Shown here one piece after another: positions 17,471 through 25,837 of a DNA stretch of 64,000 nt. The stretch is from Bacteroidales bacterium (GTDB taxonomy: Bacteria; Bacteroidota; Bacteroidia; Bacteroidales; Lentimicrobiaceae), in the NCBI GenBank assembly GCA_016709025.1, contig JADJEQ010000016.1, positions 236,499 to 300,498 on the forward strand. The letters are read 5' to 3'. Below the pieces are notes generated by a model, which made no database searches, was not told the origin of the DNA, and worked only from the letters and a program-made list of their open reading frames with translations. Made by a program: the position numbers and the translations under genes. Position 1 is the stretch's first letter; each line of letters starts with the position of its first letter.

Positions 17471-18062
17471 AGGAGATGTCTTTAAAGATGCCCTGATAAA
17501 GCGTTAATTTTTCAGAAGGATCCTGCTCGCAAACCAGCCTGAAGAAGAATTTTCCAAGGATCAGTTTTTCCTCCTGGCTTTGCTTCTCGATCTGAAGATA
17601 GTCTTCAGCCAGAGATTCAGGATCCAGGCTGTAGCTTTTGAAACTTCCGTTTGAATCCTTGTTCAGTAAATTTATACTATAAATCCCACCGAGGTTGTAT
17701 TCATAGACAGGCCGGTAAACTCCTATATAATCCTGGTCAATCAGGAAGTCAATTTCAATGCTGAGTATTACATCTGCACCTTTATCATCTTTCCCCCGGG
17801 CTTCGAGCAGGTAGCGGTTGTAAAACTCGTAGGTGTCAACGTCATAATAATACAGCACCTGTTTCCCCTTGTAAAAGTGTACATCATCGACATGCTGGGT
17901 GACTAAATTGTCGGTTGAAAACGAAAGGGTTCCCTGCCTTTCTATTTCGAACAGATCTATTTTATCGCGGCATGAAGTAAGCATCAGACAGGCAACAAGT
18001 ATCAAAACCGATCGATGCAGCAACGGACTGGTTTTAAACTTTAAACTTTTGAGAGATAGCAT
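17460..18062 (-). CDS. Lipoprotein of unknown function
   Basis: The 200-residue protein starts at the ATG at 18062, giving a signal segment LLHRSVLILVACLMLTSC with lipobox LTSC (a TTG-started frame to 18101 adds an unlikely charged extension). The mature part is mostly beta (FSTDNLVTQHVDDVHFYKG, VILSIEIDFLIDQDYIG, FFFRLVCEQDPSEK). It is the first gene of the three-gene outer-envelope operon and may be a surface or assembly partner of the barrels (inference). Confidence 0.7.
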   Translation of the reverse strand: MLSLKSLKFKTSPLLHRSVLILVACLMLTSCRDKIDLFEIERQGTLSFSTDNLVTQHVDDVHFYKGKQVLYYYDVDTYEFYNRYLLEARGKDDKGADVILSIEIDFLIDQDYIGVYRPVYEYNLGGIYSINLLNKDSNGSFKSYSLDPESLAEDYLQIEKQSQEEKLILGKFFFRLVCEQDPSEKLTLYQGIFKDISYAQ

Positions 18063-18382
18063 ATTGTGATTTTTTGGTATAAGTTTCCTCCATTTGTACA
18101 ATGAAAGATTTTATGACCATAAATATAATGAGAAACCGGAAGATTTGTATCGTTAATGATAGGTAATTTCATTTTCAACCATAGGTCGGTCAAGAATGAT
18201 TCGAAACTGCAAATTGGCTGATTTTTAATACACCGGCAGATATTAAGGATTTTGTAAAACAGCTGATTGTGTGACTTTTTATGATAAAGTTGATCAATAC
18301 AGGCAAGAAGCATTGAAAAACAGGAGATTATTTCCGTTTTAACTATAAAGTCTGCATTTAACAGTCTTCAATCCAATAAGAT
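18063..18382. other. Divergent intergenic region
   Basis: Separates the minus-strand lipoprotein operon from the plus-strand T9SS gene at 18383. An open frame on the minus strand at 18041-18313 has no protein-like features. No clear promoter was found. Confidence 0.5.
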
Positions 18383-19561
18383 ATGCAAAAATACATGCTT
18401 TTATTTATTCTTCTGGTTTTATCGTTTACCCGGTGCTATGCACAGGTTTATACGGGAAACATGGTGTGGAAATGGGACACAGTGATTTGTTATGATGAGC
18501 AGAATGCGGTAATGGAGCGGCTTTCACAAACTTTTGACAACAGTGGTTACGCGATTTCGCAGTTAATTGAGGAAAAATCAGGAAACACCTGGGTCAATGT
18601 TTCAAGGGTTATCTATACCAACGATCTCAGCGGAAGGGTTGCTACAGCACTCACCGATCTGTGGCAGGCAGGTGCCTGGGCAGCTTCTGTTAGGGTATCG
18701 GTTACTTACAGCGTATCAGGGCAGATAACGATGGAATCTGTTGAACGGAACCAGGGCGGCTTATGGGGGGCTTATGTGAAGCGAATCTATAGCTACGACA
18801 GCAATGGCCGCAAGACGTCGATGATACAGCAGCGCTGGATTGGAGGGGATTGGGAAAACGACCTGAAGACCTCCTATACTTACCCGGCGAATACCATCAC
18901 AGTGCTTACTGAATACTCCGATGACGGAAATCCCTGGCAGGTGGGCGGCCGGCTTACCTATACCTGTGATCTGAACGGAAATTATATTGAGCTGCTGATG
19001 GAAAGCTTTGAGGAAAACCAATGGCTGAGCAGCTTTAAAATAGATTATACCAACGATGCTGAGGGAAATATCCTCTCGGAATGGGCATATGCCCCATTCG
19101 GAAACGGATGGGTGAGCGATTCACGAAAAACCTATACGTACGACAACAATGGGAATGTCGTTACGGGGAAAAATGAGGAATGGGATGCCGGCACCTGGCT
19201 GCCCGATCTGCAGACCTCTTATCTTTATAACAATAAAGAATACATGTTATTGCTGAATGTGCCGGTTTACCGCTACGAAGTTACCTACAGGGGATTCCCT
19301 CTGGGGATGGAAGAGAAACAGGGAATGGCTTTTCACATATATCCAAACCCTGCTGCTGATTTTGTAACCGTAGATTTAAGAAACAATTGCAGTGATGTGC
19401 CTGTAATTTCCTTACAAGACCACCTCGGGAGACCGGTGAAAGCACCGGAGTTGGATCATGACCGGATGCAATTTGATGTGCGCAGTCTGCCGGCCGGCCT
19501 GTACCTTATTTCTGTGAAAACGAAAGAGGGAACAGCCTCCCGGAAACTAATCATTCAGTAA
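18383..19561 (+). CDS. Secreted YD-repeat-like protein with T9SS sorting domain
   Basis: The 392-residue protein has a signal peptide (to RCYAQ), about 290 residues of repeats spaced about 43 residues apart (YTNDLSGRV, YSYDSNGRKTS, YTCDLNGNY, YTNDAEGN, YTYDNNGNVV, each followed by W..G.W), and a type A sorting domain (FHIYPNPAADFVTVDL...LPAGLYLISVKT...RKLIIQ). Repeats of the Y-x-Y-D-x-x-G-x kind are seen in RHS/YD and related cell-surface proteins. It is exported through the type IX system and anchored or released at the surface. It is followed closely (18 bp) by the lipoprotein gene at 19580. Confidence 0.85.
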   Translation: MQKYMLLFILLVLSFTRCYAQVYTGNMVWKWDTVICYDEQNAVMERLSQTFDNSGYAISQLIEEKSGNTWVNVSRVIYTNDLSGRVATALTDLWQAGAWAASVRVSVTYSVSGQITMESVERNQGGLWGAYVKRIYSYDSNGRKTSMIQQRWIGGDWENDLKTSYTYPANTITVLTEYSDDGNPWQVGGRLTYTCDLNGNYIELLMESFEENQWLSSFKIDYTNDAEGNILSEWAYAPFGNGWVSDSRKTYTYDNNGNVVTGKNEEWDAGTWLPDLQTSYLYNNKEYMLLLNVPVYRYEVTYRGFPLGMEEKQGMAFHIYPNPAADFVTVDLRNNCSDVPVISLQDHLGRPVKAPELDHDRMQFDVRSLPAGLYLISVKTKEGTASRKLIIQ

Positions 19562-19579
19562 TCTAAACCCTTCCAGAAA

Positions 19580-21346
19580 ATGAAAAAGCGCTTTGGAATT
19601 TGCATGATGGCGTTGACAACCATGATGCTTTTAGTAGTATCCGGATGTAAGGAAAATGATACTGAAGACCCGCCAACCGGAGTGCTGGAAGGTTCATTCG
19701 ATAACCTCACCACCTACCCGGCTCCTGCATTACTGCAATTTGAACGTAAGGATGGCAGTGAGGTAACCATGCTGGTTTATCCCGGGCAGGTGATTGTGCT
19801 TTCACCTGAAGGGTCCGTGGAGGCAATCAACCAGCTTATCACCGGCAACGATGGGACAGTGACCATACAGATACCCGGTGCCGGATTTTACCTGGCCACG
19901 GTGGGTCCCGAAAGGGAAAAGGACTTTATCAGTGCAATGTTTAAAAATCCAAAAGTAGCCGATGCATTTCCGAATGCGGTGATCAGGGTAAAGGGGTTTG
20001 AAGAATTGATCAGTTCACCGGATAAATCCATTCCGGGAGAGAAAAGCATACTGACAGACCTGGCCACCAATGGTGATAAAAACAGTTTAATTCAAACCAT
20101 TGATCTCAATGTAACCATGGGCTGCCCCGATGGTATAACGCATATGCAGGCAGTAGCCAACGTAGCCGGGGCAGGTGGCGTGAGTGTAAATATCAACGAT
20201 GTCACCGTGCCTGAAAGCGACGATCTGAAAGGGGCCGATTACTGCAAGGCCATGAAAAAGACACTTGAGGTGCTGAATTATGCCTATGAACACAACCAGC
20301 CCGTGGTCATCAATATGTCGATGGGGGGCAAAGACAATGTGGAGGGCGATAATTACTGGTATTACAGGCGTTACATTACAATGTTCAAAGCCATTGAGAT
20401 GAAGACCCCGCACCTGCTCGACAACGCGGTATTGCTGATGTCGTGCGGGGATGTCAATGTGAATGAAACCGATGACCTTGAATACCTCCATGGTGAGTTT
20501 CCTGACTCACCGGTATGGGATCATATTTTTATGGTCGGGTCGCAGGAAGCGCCATTCGGCTGTGGAATGGGCTACGCTAACAAGGGGACTGCGAACTACC
20601 TGAGCGCCCCGGCCTGCGATGTATCCATCCCCGGTTCACAATGCCCTGGTACAGGCAATTCATTTGCTGTCCCCCGTATTTCAGGACTGATTGCGGAGAC
20701 TTATGAGATGCTGAAGGAAGCCGGTATTGATGTAAAAATACCCGATATCTCTTCAGCTTTATACATTTGGCAGACTCAGCACAACGGCCAGCTGCCGTCG
20801 GTAAGCCAGTTGTTCAATCTGTTTGCCGGTGGGGAGCCCGAAGTGAACTATGCGGGTACCTGGAGCGGAACATTTTATTACAAGGCGGAGATCCCGCAGC
20901 AATCAGGCCCGCCACTGGTGGTGAACACGAGTTTTATCCTGACCATGACCCTCGAAGCAACGGCGGCGGTGCCCGGGTATCCCCACCTGATGAAGATTAC
21001 AGCCGTAACCTGCAGCGATCCTTCTTTCGGGGCAACCATGGCGGTGGCCCCCGACCCGACCCTGAGCATGGCATTTCTGCCTGCAGCATACGGATCAGCG
21101 TCCGACCTGGGTATGGGCATTACCGTAAAATTTCCGAACGGCTCCATGATCTTTACCAGCAATTCTCCGGCCGGCGCTTACACCATTGATGCCGAAGGAA
21201 ACAAACTCGAAAGTACCAGCCTGGTAACCAACGACGCCTTCTCGGCCAGTGGTACGGTCGACAACAGCAACGATCCCGGCAGCGGACCTGGTGGCTATGC
21301 CTATAACTGGTGCACCTTTAAAAGCTGGTCGCTGGTAAGGTTGTAA
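19580..21346 (+). CDS. Lipoprotein with a divergent subtilisin-like (S8) domain
   Basis: The 588-residue protein has a lipoprotein signal (lipobox VSGC, Cys 23). Residues about 165-390 read as a subtilase-like core: a strand QTIDLNV (Asp 175), GITHMQAVANVAGAG (His 188), VVINMSMGG, LLMSCGD (oxyanion region), and GTGNSFAVPRISGLIA with Ser 361 in the position of G-T-S-x-A-x-P. The Asp-to-His spacing is short and the HGTH motif is reduced to a single His, so activity is uncertain. The C-terminal 170 residues form a separate beta domain (YAGTWSGTFYYK..., ending NWCTFKSWSLVRL) of which a second, decayed copy lies at 23853. Confidence 0.6.
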   Translation: MKKRFGICMMALTTMMLLVVSGCKENDTEDPPTGVLEGSFDNLTTYPAPALLQFERKDGSEVTMLVYPGQVIVLSPEGSVEAINQLITGNDGTVTIQIPGAGFYLATVGPEREKDFISAMFKNPKVADAFPNAVIRVKGFEELISSPDKSIPGEKSILTDLATNGDKNSLIQTIDLNVTMGCPDGITHMQAVANVAGAGGVSVNINDVTVPESDDLKGADYCKAMKKTLEVLNYAYEHNQPVVINMSMGGKDNVEGDNYWYYRRYITMFKAIEMKTPHLLDNAVLLMSCGDVNVNETDDLEYLHGEFPDSPVWDHIFMVGSQEAPFGCGMGYANKGTANYLSAPACDVSIPGSQCPGTGNSFAVPRISGLIAETYEMLKEAGIDVKIPDISSALYIWQTQHNGQLPSVSQLFNLFAGGEPEVNYAGTWSGTFYYKAEIPQQSGPPLVVNTSFILTMTLEATAAVPGYPHLMKITAVTCSDPSFGATMAVAPDPTLSMAFLPAAYGSASDLGMGITVKFPNGSMIFTSNSPAGAYTIDAEGNKLESTSLVTNDAFSASGTVDNSNDPGSGPGGYAYNWCTFKSWSLVRL

Positions 21347-21706
21347 CCAGGGTAGAATAAATCCTGTTGATGCGGTTGAACCGGCCCTGCATCATCTGCT
21401 TGTATTTTTCAGGCTGATCGCGCGATGTTGTGACTTTCCCGAAGGGCTCAGTTACAAGTGGCCGGCTCAGGAGGGGCTTCTTCTAAAATTTATCAGTGAA
21501 TACGTTAAAATTCAATTTTATCCCACCTTTATATAAACATTTATCATAAATAGATTGTTGCATATATGATGAATTGTATTGAATATTAAAAGGACCACAT
21601 AATGCCAGTTCAATACAAATCGTGTTTTTAATGAAGCCAGTGCGTCTATCGCTTCGCTTCATGTTGCAGTTGCCTGTTACATCCGGTATATACTAATTTT
21701 CAAGGA
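21347..21706 (+). other. Intergenic region before the MITE-like element
   Basis: About 360 bp with no gene or clear signal; base composition becomes A/T-rich towards 21700. Confidence 0.5.
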
Positions 21707-21926
21707 CTGAGAAACTGTTTAATTTTTATTAATACATATGAATAGGCCCGTCCTTTAGGTCGGCTTCGAATAAAATATCACAGACAATGGCAAAATCCTG
21801 AAAAATTTGTAAATTTTATTTTAAATTTTTCAGGATTTTGCCCCTGGATTACCTGTTTATTGTTACACCCGCCCTAAAGGACGGGCCTATTGAAAATCAG
21901 ATTAAAAATTTTAAACAGTTTCTGAG
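21707..21926. mobile_element. MITE-like nested inverted-repeat element
   Basis: The pentamer CTGAG occurs directly at 21707-21711 and 21922-21926, as a target duplication would. Inside, terminal inverted repeats AAACTGTTTAA (21712-21722) and TTAAACAGTTT (21911-21921) are perfect. Next come 19-bp perfect arms (21741-21759 with 21873-21891, core GGCCCGTCCTTTAGG) and a 20-bp perfect inner stem (21789-21808 with 21823-21842). The 210-bp body has no coding capacity, as expected of a non-autonomous element. Its right end touches the ATG at 21927, so that gene's leader is the element itself. Confidence 0.7.
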
Positions 21927-22307
21927 ATGGAAAGAAGGAATTTTATTCTGCTGGCTGCCGGAGGAATGGCCGCACTGGCCATACCAACCTGGTTTTATAC
22001 ATTCGGACCGATGAGTAAGGACAATCTGTTGTCCACGCCGGATTTGCTTTCAACCATTTGGGATAACCATACAATTGCTAAAGCGGGAAGTGAATTCCTT
22101 CAAAAGGACATCGGTGAAAACACGGAAGCAGCATTGACAGATCTTATTTCAAAACAGGTTTCCTCCAATCCATTTATGCTGAAAGAAGAGCTGAATCAGT
22201 TGATCGCTGAAGATTTTAAAAACGATCGGATTGTAATGCTCGACGGCTGGCTATTATCGGTTACAGAAGCCCGTCAGTGTGCGCTTTTCTCCCTTACCCA
22301 CGCATAA
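21927..22307 (+). CDS. Small Tat-type subunit of a GMC dehydrogenase
   Basis: The 126-residue protein starts MERRNFILLAAGGMAALAIP, with a twin-arginine-like motif and a hydrophobic segment, then a helical body ending DGWLLSVTEARQCALFSLT. That tail is typical of the small partner proteins encoded just before membrane or periplasmic GMC dehydrogenases (gluconate 2-dehydrogenase subunit 3-like). The flavoprotein gene begins 9 bp later. The subunit would carry the folded complex through Tat (inference). The start is unusual in directly abutting the MITE-like element. Confidence 0.7.
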   Translation: MERRNFILLAAGGMAALAIPTWFYTFGPMSKDNLLSTPDLLSTIWDNHTIAKAGSEFLQKDIGENTEAALTDLISKQVSSNPFMLKEELNQLIAEDFKNDRIVMLDGWLLSVTEARQCALFSLTHA

Positions 22308-22316
22308 TTCTCAGCC

Positions 22317-23849
22317 ATGCACACCGACGCAAGAGTTTTGAATAACCAGTCGCTGATCGAGGGTGATATCTGCATCATCGGTGCAGGTGCCGCCGGCATC
22401 AGCATTGCGCTCGACTGGATGAATACTTCCAAAAAGGTAATTCTGCTGGAAGGCGGTGGTTTTGAATACGATGACAAAGTTCAGGATCTCTACAAGGGGA
22501 AGACAACCGGTCAGAAATACTTTCCTCTAAAAGCAAGCCGCCTTCATTATTTCGGCGGGACCACAGGACATTGGGCCGGGATGTGCTCCCCCTTTGATGA
22601 GGTGGATTTCAGAAAAAGGGAATGGGTGCCCGGCAGTGGCTGGCCCATCAGCAAAAAAGACCTGGATCCGTATTACGCCAAAGCCAATGAAACATTGAAA
22701 CTGGGTCCGTATAACTATGAATTTGACTACTGGAGAAAGGAACTCAAGGATTTAAATCCGTTTCCCCTGGATGACAAGGTTATCCGGAATAAAATGTGGC
22801 AATACAGTCAGGCACATTTTGGTGATTTGTACAAGGAGGCGATCGTAGAGGCGAAGAATATTCATCTTTACACCTATGCCAATGTGGTGGATATTCTGGC
22901 CGGTGAGGGTGTTCAACACATCAGCAGTGTAATTGTAAAAAACCACGAGGGCAAGACACACACCGTAAAAGCGAAGCATTTTATACTGGCCTGCGGAGCC
23001 ATTCAGAATGCAAGGATGTTGCTGGCCTCCAATTCGCAGGCACCACGCGGCCTGGGCAACGATCATGATCTGGTTGGCCGCTATTTTATGGAGCATCTTG
23101 AAATCGCATCCTCCGAATTATGGTTGTTCAGGCCTTTCCCGACAAATCTCTATTCATGGGAATATGGTGTAACCAGGGCAAGTGCCGAACTGGCGATCAC
23201 GGAAGAAATTCAGGAGAAAGAGAGGATTCTGAATGGTACGGCTTCCCTTTTACCCCTGAGCGTGGGCAAACATCAGAAGCCCAGGATGGAAACCTGGCAG
23301 GATGAAGATCCCCGTAAGAGTTCAGAAAGCCTGTTTAAAAACTGGAGTGAAGCCGATGAGGCTGCCAAATCAGAAAAGGGAGCCATTGAGCGGGCCTTTC
23401 AGCTCAACACCCGGATTGAACAGGCTCCGAATCCCAATTCGCGTGTAACATTAATGGCCGAAAAAGATGAACTGGGCGTTCCCAGGGTAAATCTTCACTG
23501 GGAATTAACAGCATTGGATAAGCGGAGCGTGAGGAGAATCCACCAGTTGATCGGGCAACAGTTCGGAATTGCCGGTTTGGGGAGGGTGAAATTGATGGAT
23601 TTTCTGAGAGATGAAGATGATGATACTTTCCCCGACAGCACCAATGGGGGCTGGCACCATATGGGGACAACGCGCATGAGTGATGATCCCGGGAAAGGGG
23701 TTGTCAATGCCGATTGCCGGGTTCATGGAATTTCCAATTTATTTGTTGCCGGCAGCGCCTGTTATACGACTTCAGCAGCCCCCAACCCAACCTTAACCCT
23801 CGTGGCATTGTCGCTGCGTCTTTCAGACCATATTAAAAGAATAATCTAA
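22317..23849 (+). CDS. GMC-family FAD oxidoreductase (sugar/alcohol dehydrogenase-like)
   Basis: The 510-residue protein has the FAD-binding Rossmann motif CIIGAGAAGISIALDW (about residues 20-35), the GMC signature region YFGGTTGHWAGMCSPFD, the middle substrate region, and the C-terminal catalytic motif GGWHHMGTTRMSDDP followed by NLFVAGSACYTTSAAPNPTL. These fit the GMC_oxred_N/C branch that includes fructose and gluconate dehydrogenases. It oxidises a polyol or sugar, probably in the periplasm with the 126-residue partner, and passes electrons to the respiratory chain (inference). No cytochrome subunit is adjacent. Confidence 0.88.
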   Translation: MHTDARVLNNQSLIEGDICIIGAGAAGISIALDWMNTSKKVILLEGGGFEYDDKVQDLYKGKTTGQKYFPLKASRLHYFGGTTGHWAGMCSPFDEVDFRKREWVPGSGWPISKKDLDPYYAKANETLKLGPYNYEFDYWRKELKDLNPFPLDDKVIRNKMWQYSQAHFGDLYKEAIVEAKNIHLYTYANVVDILAGEGVQHISSVIVKNHEGKTHTVKAKHFILACGAIQNARMLLASNSQAPRGLGNDHDLVGRYFMEHLEIASSELWLFRPFPTNLYSWEYGVTRASAELAITEEIQEKERILNGTASLLPLSVGKHQKPRMETWQDEDPRKSSESLFKNWSEADEAAKSEKGAIERAFQLNTRIEQAPNPNSRVTLMAEKDELGVPRVNLHWELTALDKRSVRRIHQLIGQQFGIAGLGRVKLMDFLRDEDDDTFPDSTNGGWHHMGTTRMSDDPGKGVVNADCRVHGISNLFVAGSACYTTSAAPNPTLTLVALSLRLSDHIKRII

Positions 23850-23852
23850 AGG

Positions 23853-24185
23853 GATGCTGCGATTCCTCATTCGGGGCAACCATGGCCGTAGTCCTGACTC
23901 TACACTGAGCATGGCATTTCTGCCCGCGGCTTTCGGATCAGCTTCCGGCGAGGGCATCGGCATTACCCTGAGATTCCCGTACGATTCGATTATCCTCTGT
24001 GGTAATTCTCAGGCATGGCCTGCACCTACATTACAGAAGGGAATAAACCCGAAAGCACCAGCCTGGTAACCAACGACGCCCTCTCTGCCTGTGGCACAGG
24101 CGGTAACAGCAATGATCAAGGCAGCGGACCAAGTGGAGATGCCTATAACTGGTGAACATTTAAAAGTTGGTCTATGGAATGGCTG
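23853..24185 (+). pseudogene. Decayed copy of the 3' end of the subtilase-like lipoprotein gene
   Basis: Nucleotides here match about 21012-21340: the shared runs include ATTCGGGGCAACCATGGC-like, CTGAGCATGGCATTTCTGCC, ACCAGCCTGGTAACCAACGA and GATGCCTATAACTGGTG. Translation gives TLSMAFLPAAFGSASG, against TLSMAFLPAAYGSASD in the intact gene. Frame breaks and a TGA in place of the Cys codon (NW* against NWC) show it is not functional. The rest of the second copy is missing; the GMC pair occupies the place. Confidence 0.8.
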
Positions 24186-24283
24186 TGAGTGTAATGAAAA
24201 ATATGATTGTTGGCCTGATCAAACCCGGTCCTGACGAAAGGCAGCTCCCTGCCGGAACTCAACCTGACGGTTAAATCGAATAC

Positions 24284-25369
24284 CAGCAAAGCTATATTCT
24301 TTTTTGGCCGGGAATATTGACAGGATAACTGCATTTAATGTGCATCTTGCTACAAAAATGGAATTTGCTTTTAATGTTTATTTTGCGACGGCCTTCATTG
24401 CTGAGTGAGGAATTGGAGTCAATGAAAGAAGGTGATCTGGTAATAATTGATGAGATACAGAAAGTGCCTCAACTTCTGGATGAAATACATTCTCTGATAC
24501 ATAAAAAAAAGATTCGCTTTATTTTAAGCGGTTCAAGCCCTCGCAAATTAATCCGGTGCGGAGCAAATTTATTAGGGGGTAGAGCTTTGAAAAAAGCATT
24601 ATTTCCTTTAGTCAGTGCAGAAATTCCGGATTTTGATCTGATCAGGGCCGTTAACAATGGAATGATACCAAGGCATTACATGATTCAAAACCCATGGAAT
24701 CGATTTCGTGCTTACATCGGAGTTTATTTGAATGAGGAAATCAGGGAAGAAGCGCTGTCAAGAAATTTAAAATCTTTTTCGCGATTTTTAGAAGTTGCCG
24801 CAATGAGCAATGGTGAAATGATTGTTTACAAAAACATTGCTCAGGATTGCGGCATCGATCACCGGACTGTAAAGGAATATTTTGAAATTCTAAACGATAC
24901 ATTGATCGGGTATCTTATTCCTGGATTTACCGCAACAGTGAAACGTCGTGCAATTCAGGCGCCCAGATTCTATTTTTTTGATGTTGGGATTGCCAATTAT
25001 TTATTAAATCGCAGGAACATACATCCGGGAACCGGGATTTTCGGTCATGCACTTGAGCATTTAATAATACAGGAATTAATTGCATACCTGGGTTATACTG
25101 AATCATCCGAGAAAATTACTTATTGGAGAACAAGTTCCGGTTACGAAGTTGATGCAATTATTGGGAATGGTCGTATTGCAATCGAAATAAAAGCAATTGA
25201 CGAAGTAAAATCACGCCACCTGAAAGGATTAAAGGCATTCAGTGAAGACTTTTTAAATTCAAGGTGCATTGTCGTATCTTTAGATCAATATGCCAGGGTT
25301 ATGAACGGCGTGGAAATAATTCCGGTAGCCCGGTTTCTGAAGGCACTTTGGAATGCAGAAATTATATAA
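24284..25369 (+). pseudogene. AAA_14/DUF4143 ATPase, broken at the Walker A motif
   Basis: From the ATG at 24338 a 343-residue frame reads as this family minus its P-loop: LVIIDEIQKVPQLLDEIHSL (Walker B), IRFILSGSSPRKL (sensor 1), GRALKKALFPL, then the C-terminal DUF4143 nuclease-like region (LEHLIIQELIAYL, SEKITYWRTSSGYEVDAII, IAIEIKA). In the same frame upstream, 24290-24331 gives SYILFWPGILTG-stop-L, where relatives have F-G-P-R-x-T-G-K-S/T; the TAA at 24326-24328 stands at the Lys codon. The ATPase can no longer be made in full. The family often accompanies HTH or toxin genes; none is seen here. Confidence 0.75.
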
Positions 25370-25837
25370 ACGATTATTATTGTCAATACGCTGTTCAATA
25401 TTTTTAAGCACATGCTTATTAAGGTATTGGTAAAACGCAATTTTAATTTGTAAAATGTTAAATATCAACACATTGCTGCCTGTCCCGCCACTCTTTTGCA
25501 GAGTCTTTGCGACCCTGCCAGTCGGCAGGCTGGCTTGGGGGATTCTTAAAATAACGAACTATTGTTTTATATGATAGAATATCAATACATTAACAAAATT
25601 CAATCCCGAAAGCTATTGCGATGAATTGCAGATTATAAACATCATCCGGTAGGACATCGCGAAGGTAAATGTAATAGCCTTCTTTTTTGACTTTTCGGAG
25701 CAGGCTAAATTTTTAATAACTCCTTCTTCAATTGTTTGAAGCAGAATTAACCAGTTACTGATTCTGCTATCCGGAGATGCTCCATGGTTTTTCGTTAGCT
25801 TTGCAGTTGAATCCCTCTCCTTCAAAAAACACCTCTC
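25370..25837 (+). other. Intergenic region before the amylase
   Basis: No gene. It holds the reverse-oriented dispersed repeat (25430-25560) and a -7 element, TAGCTTTG, at 25796-25803, which would start transcription about 29 nt before the ATG at 25838. Confidence 0.6.
25430..25560 (-). repeat. Dispersed intergenic repeat, diverged copy 3
   Basis: On the minus strand it contains TTTTAAGAATC, a GC hairpin (GCCAGCCTGCCGACTGGC), CGCAAAG and GTGTTGATATTTAACATT, in the same order as the copies at 9.1 and 13.7 kb. Similarity in the 88-bp core is weak. Confidence 0.5.

Noticed and set aside
18041..18313. 90-codon minus-strand frame
   Set aside because: Overlaps the lipoprotein start region, odd composition, no domain; the lipoprotein reading is far better.
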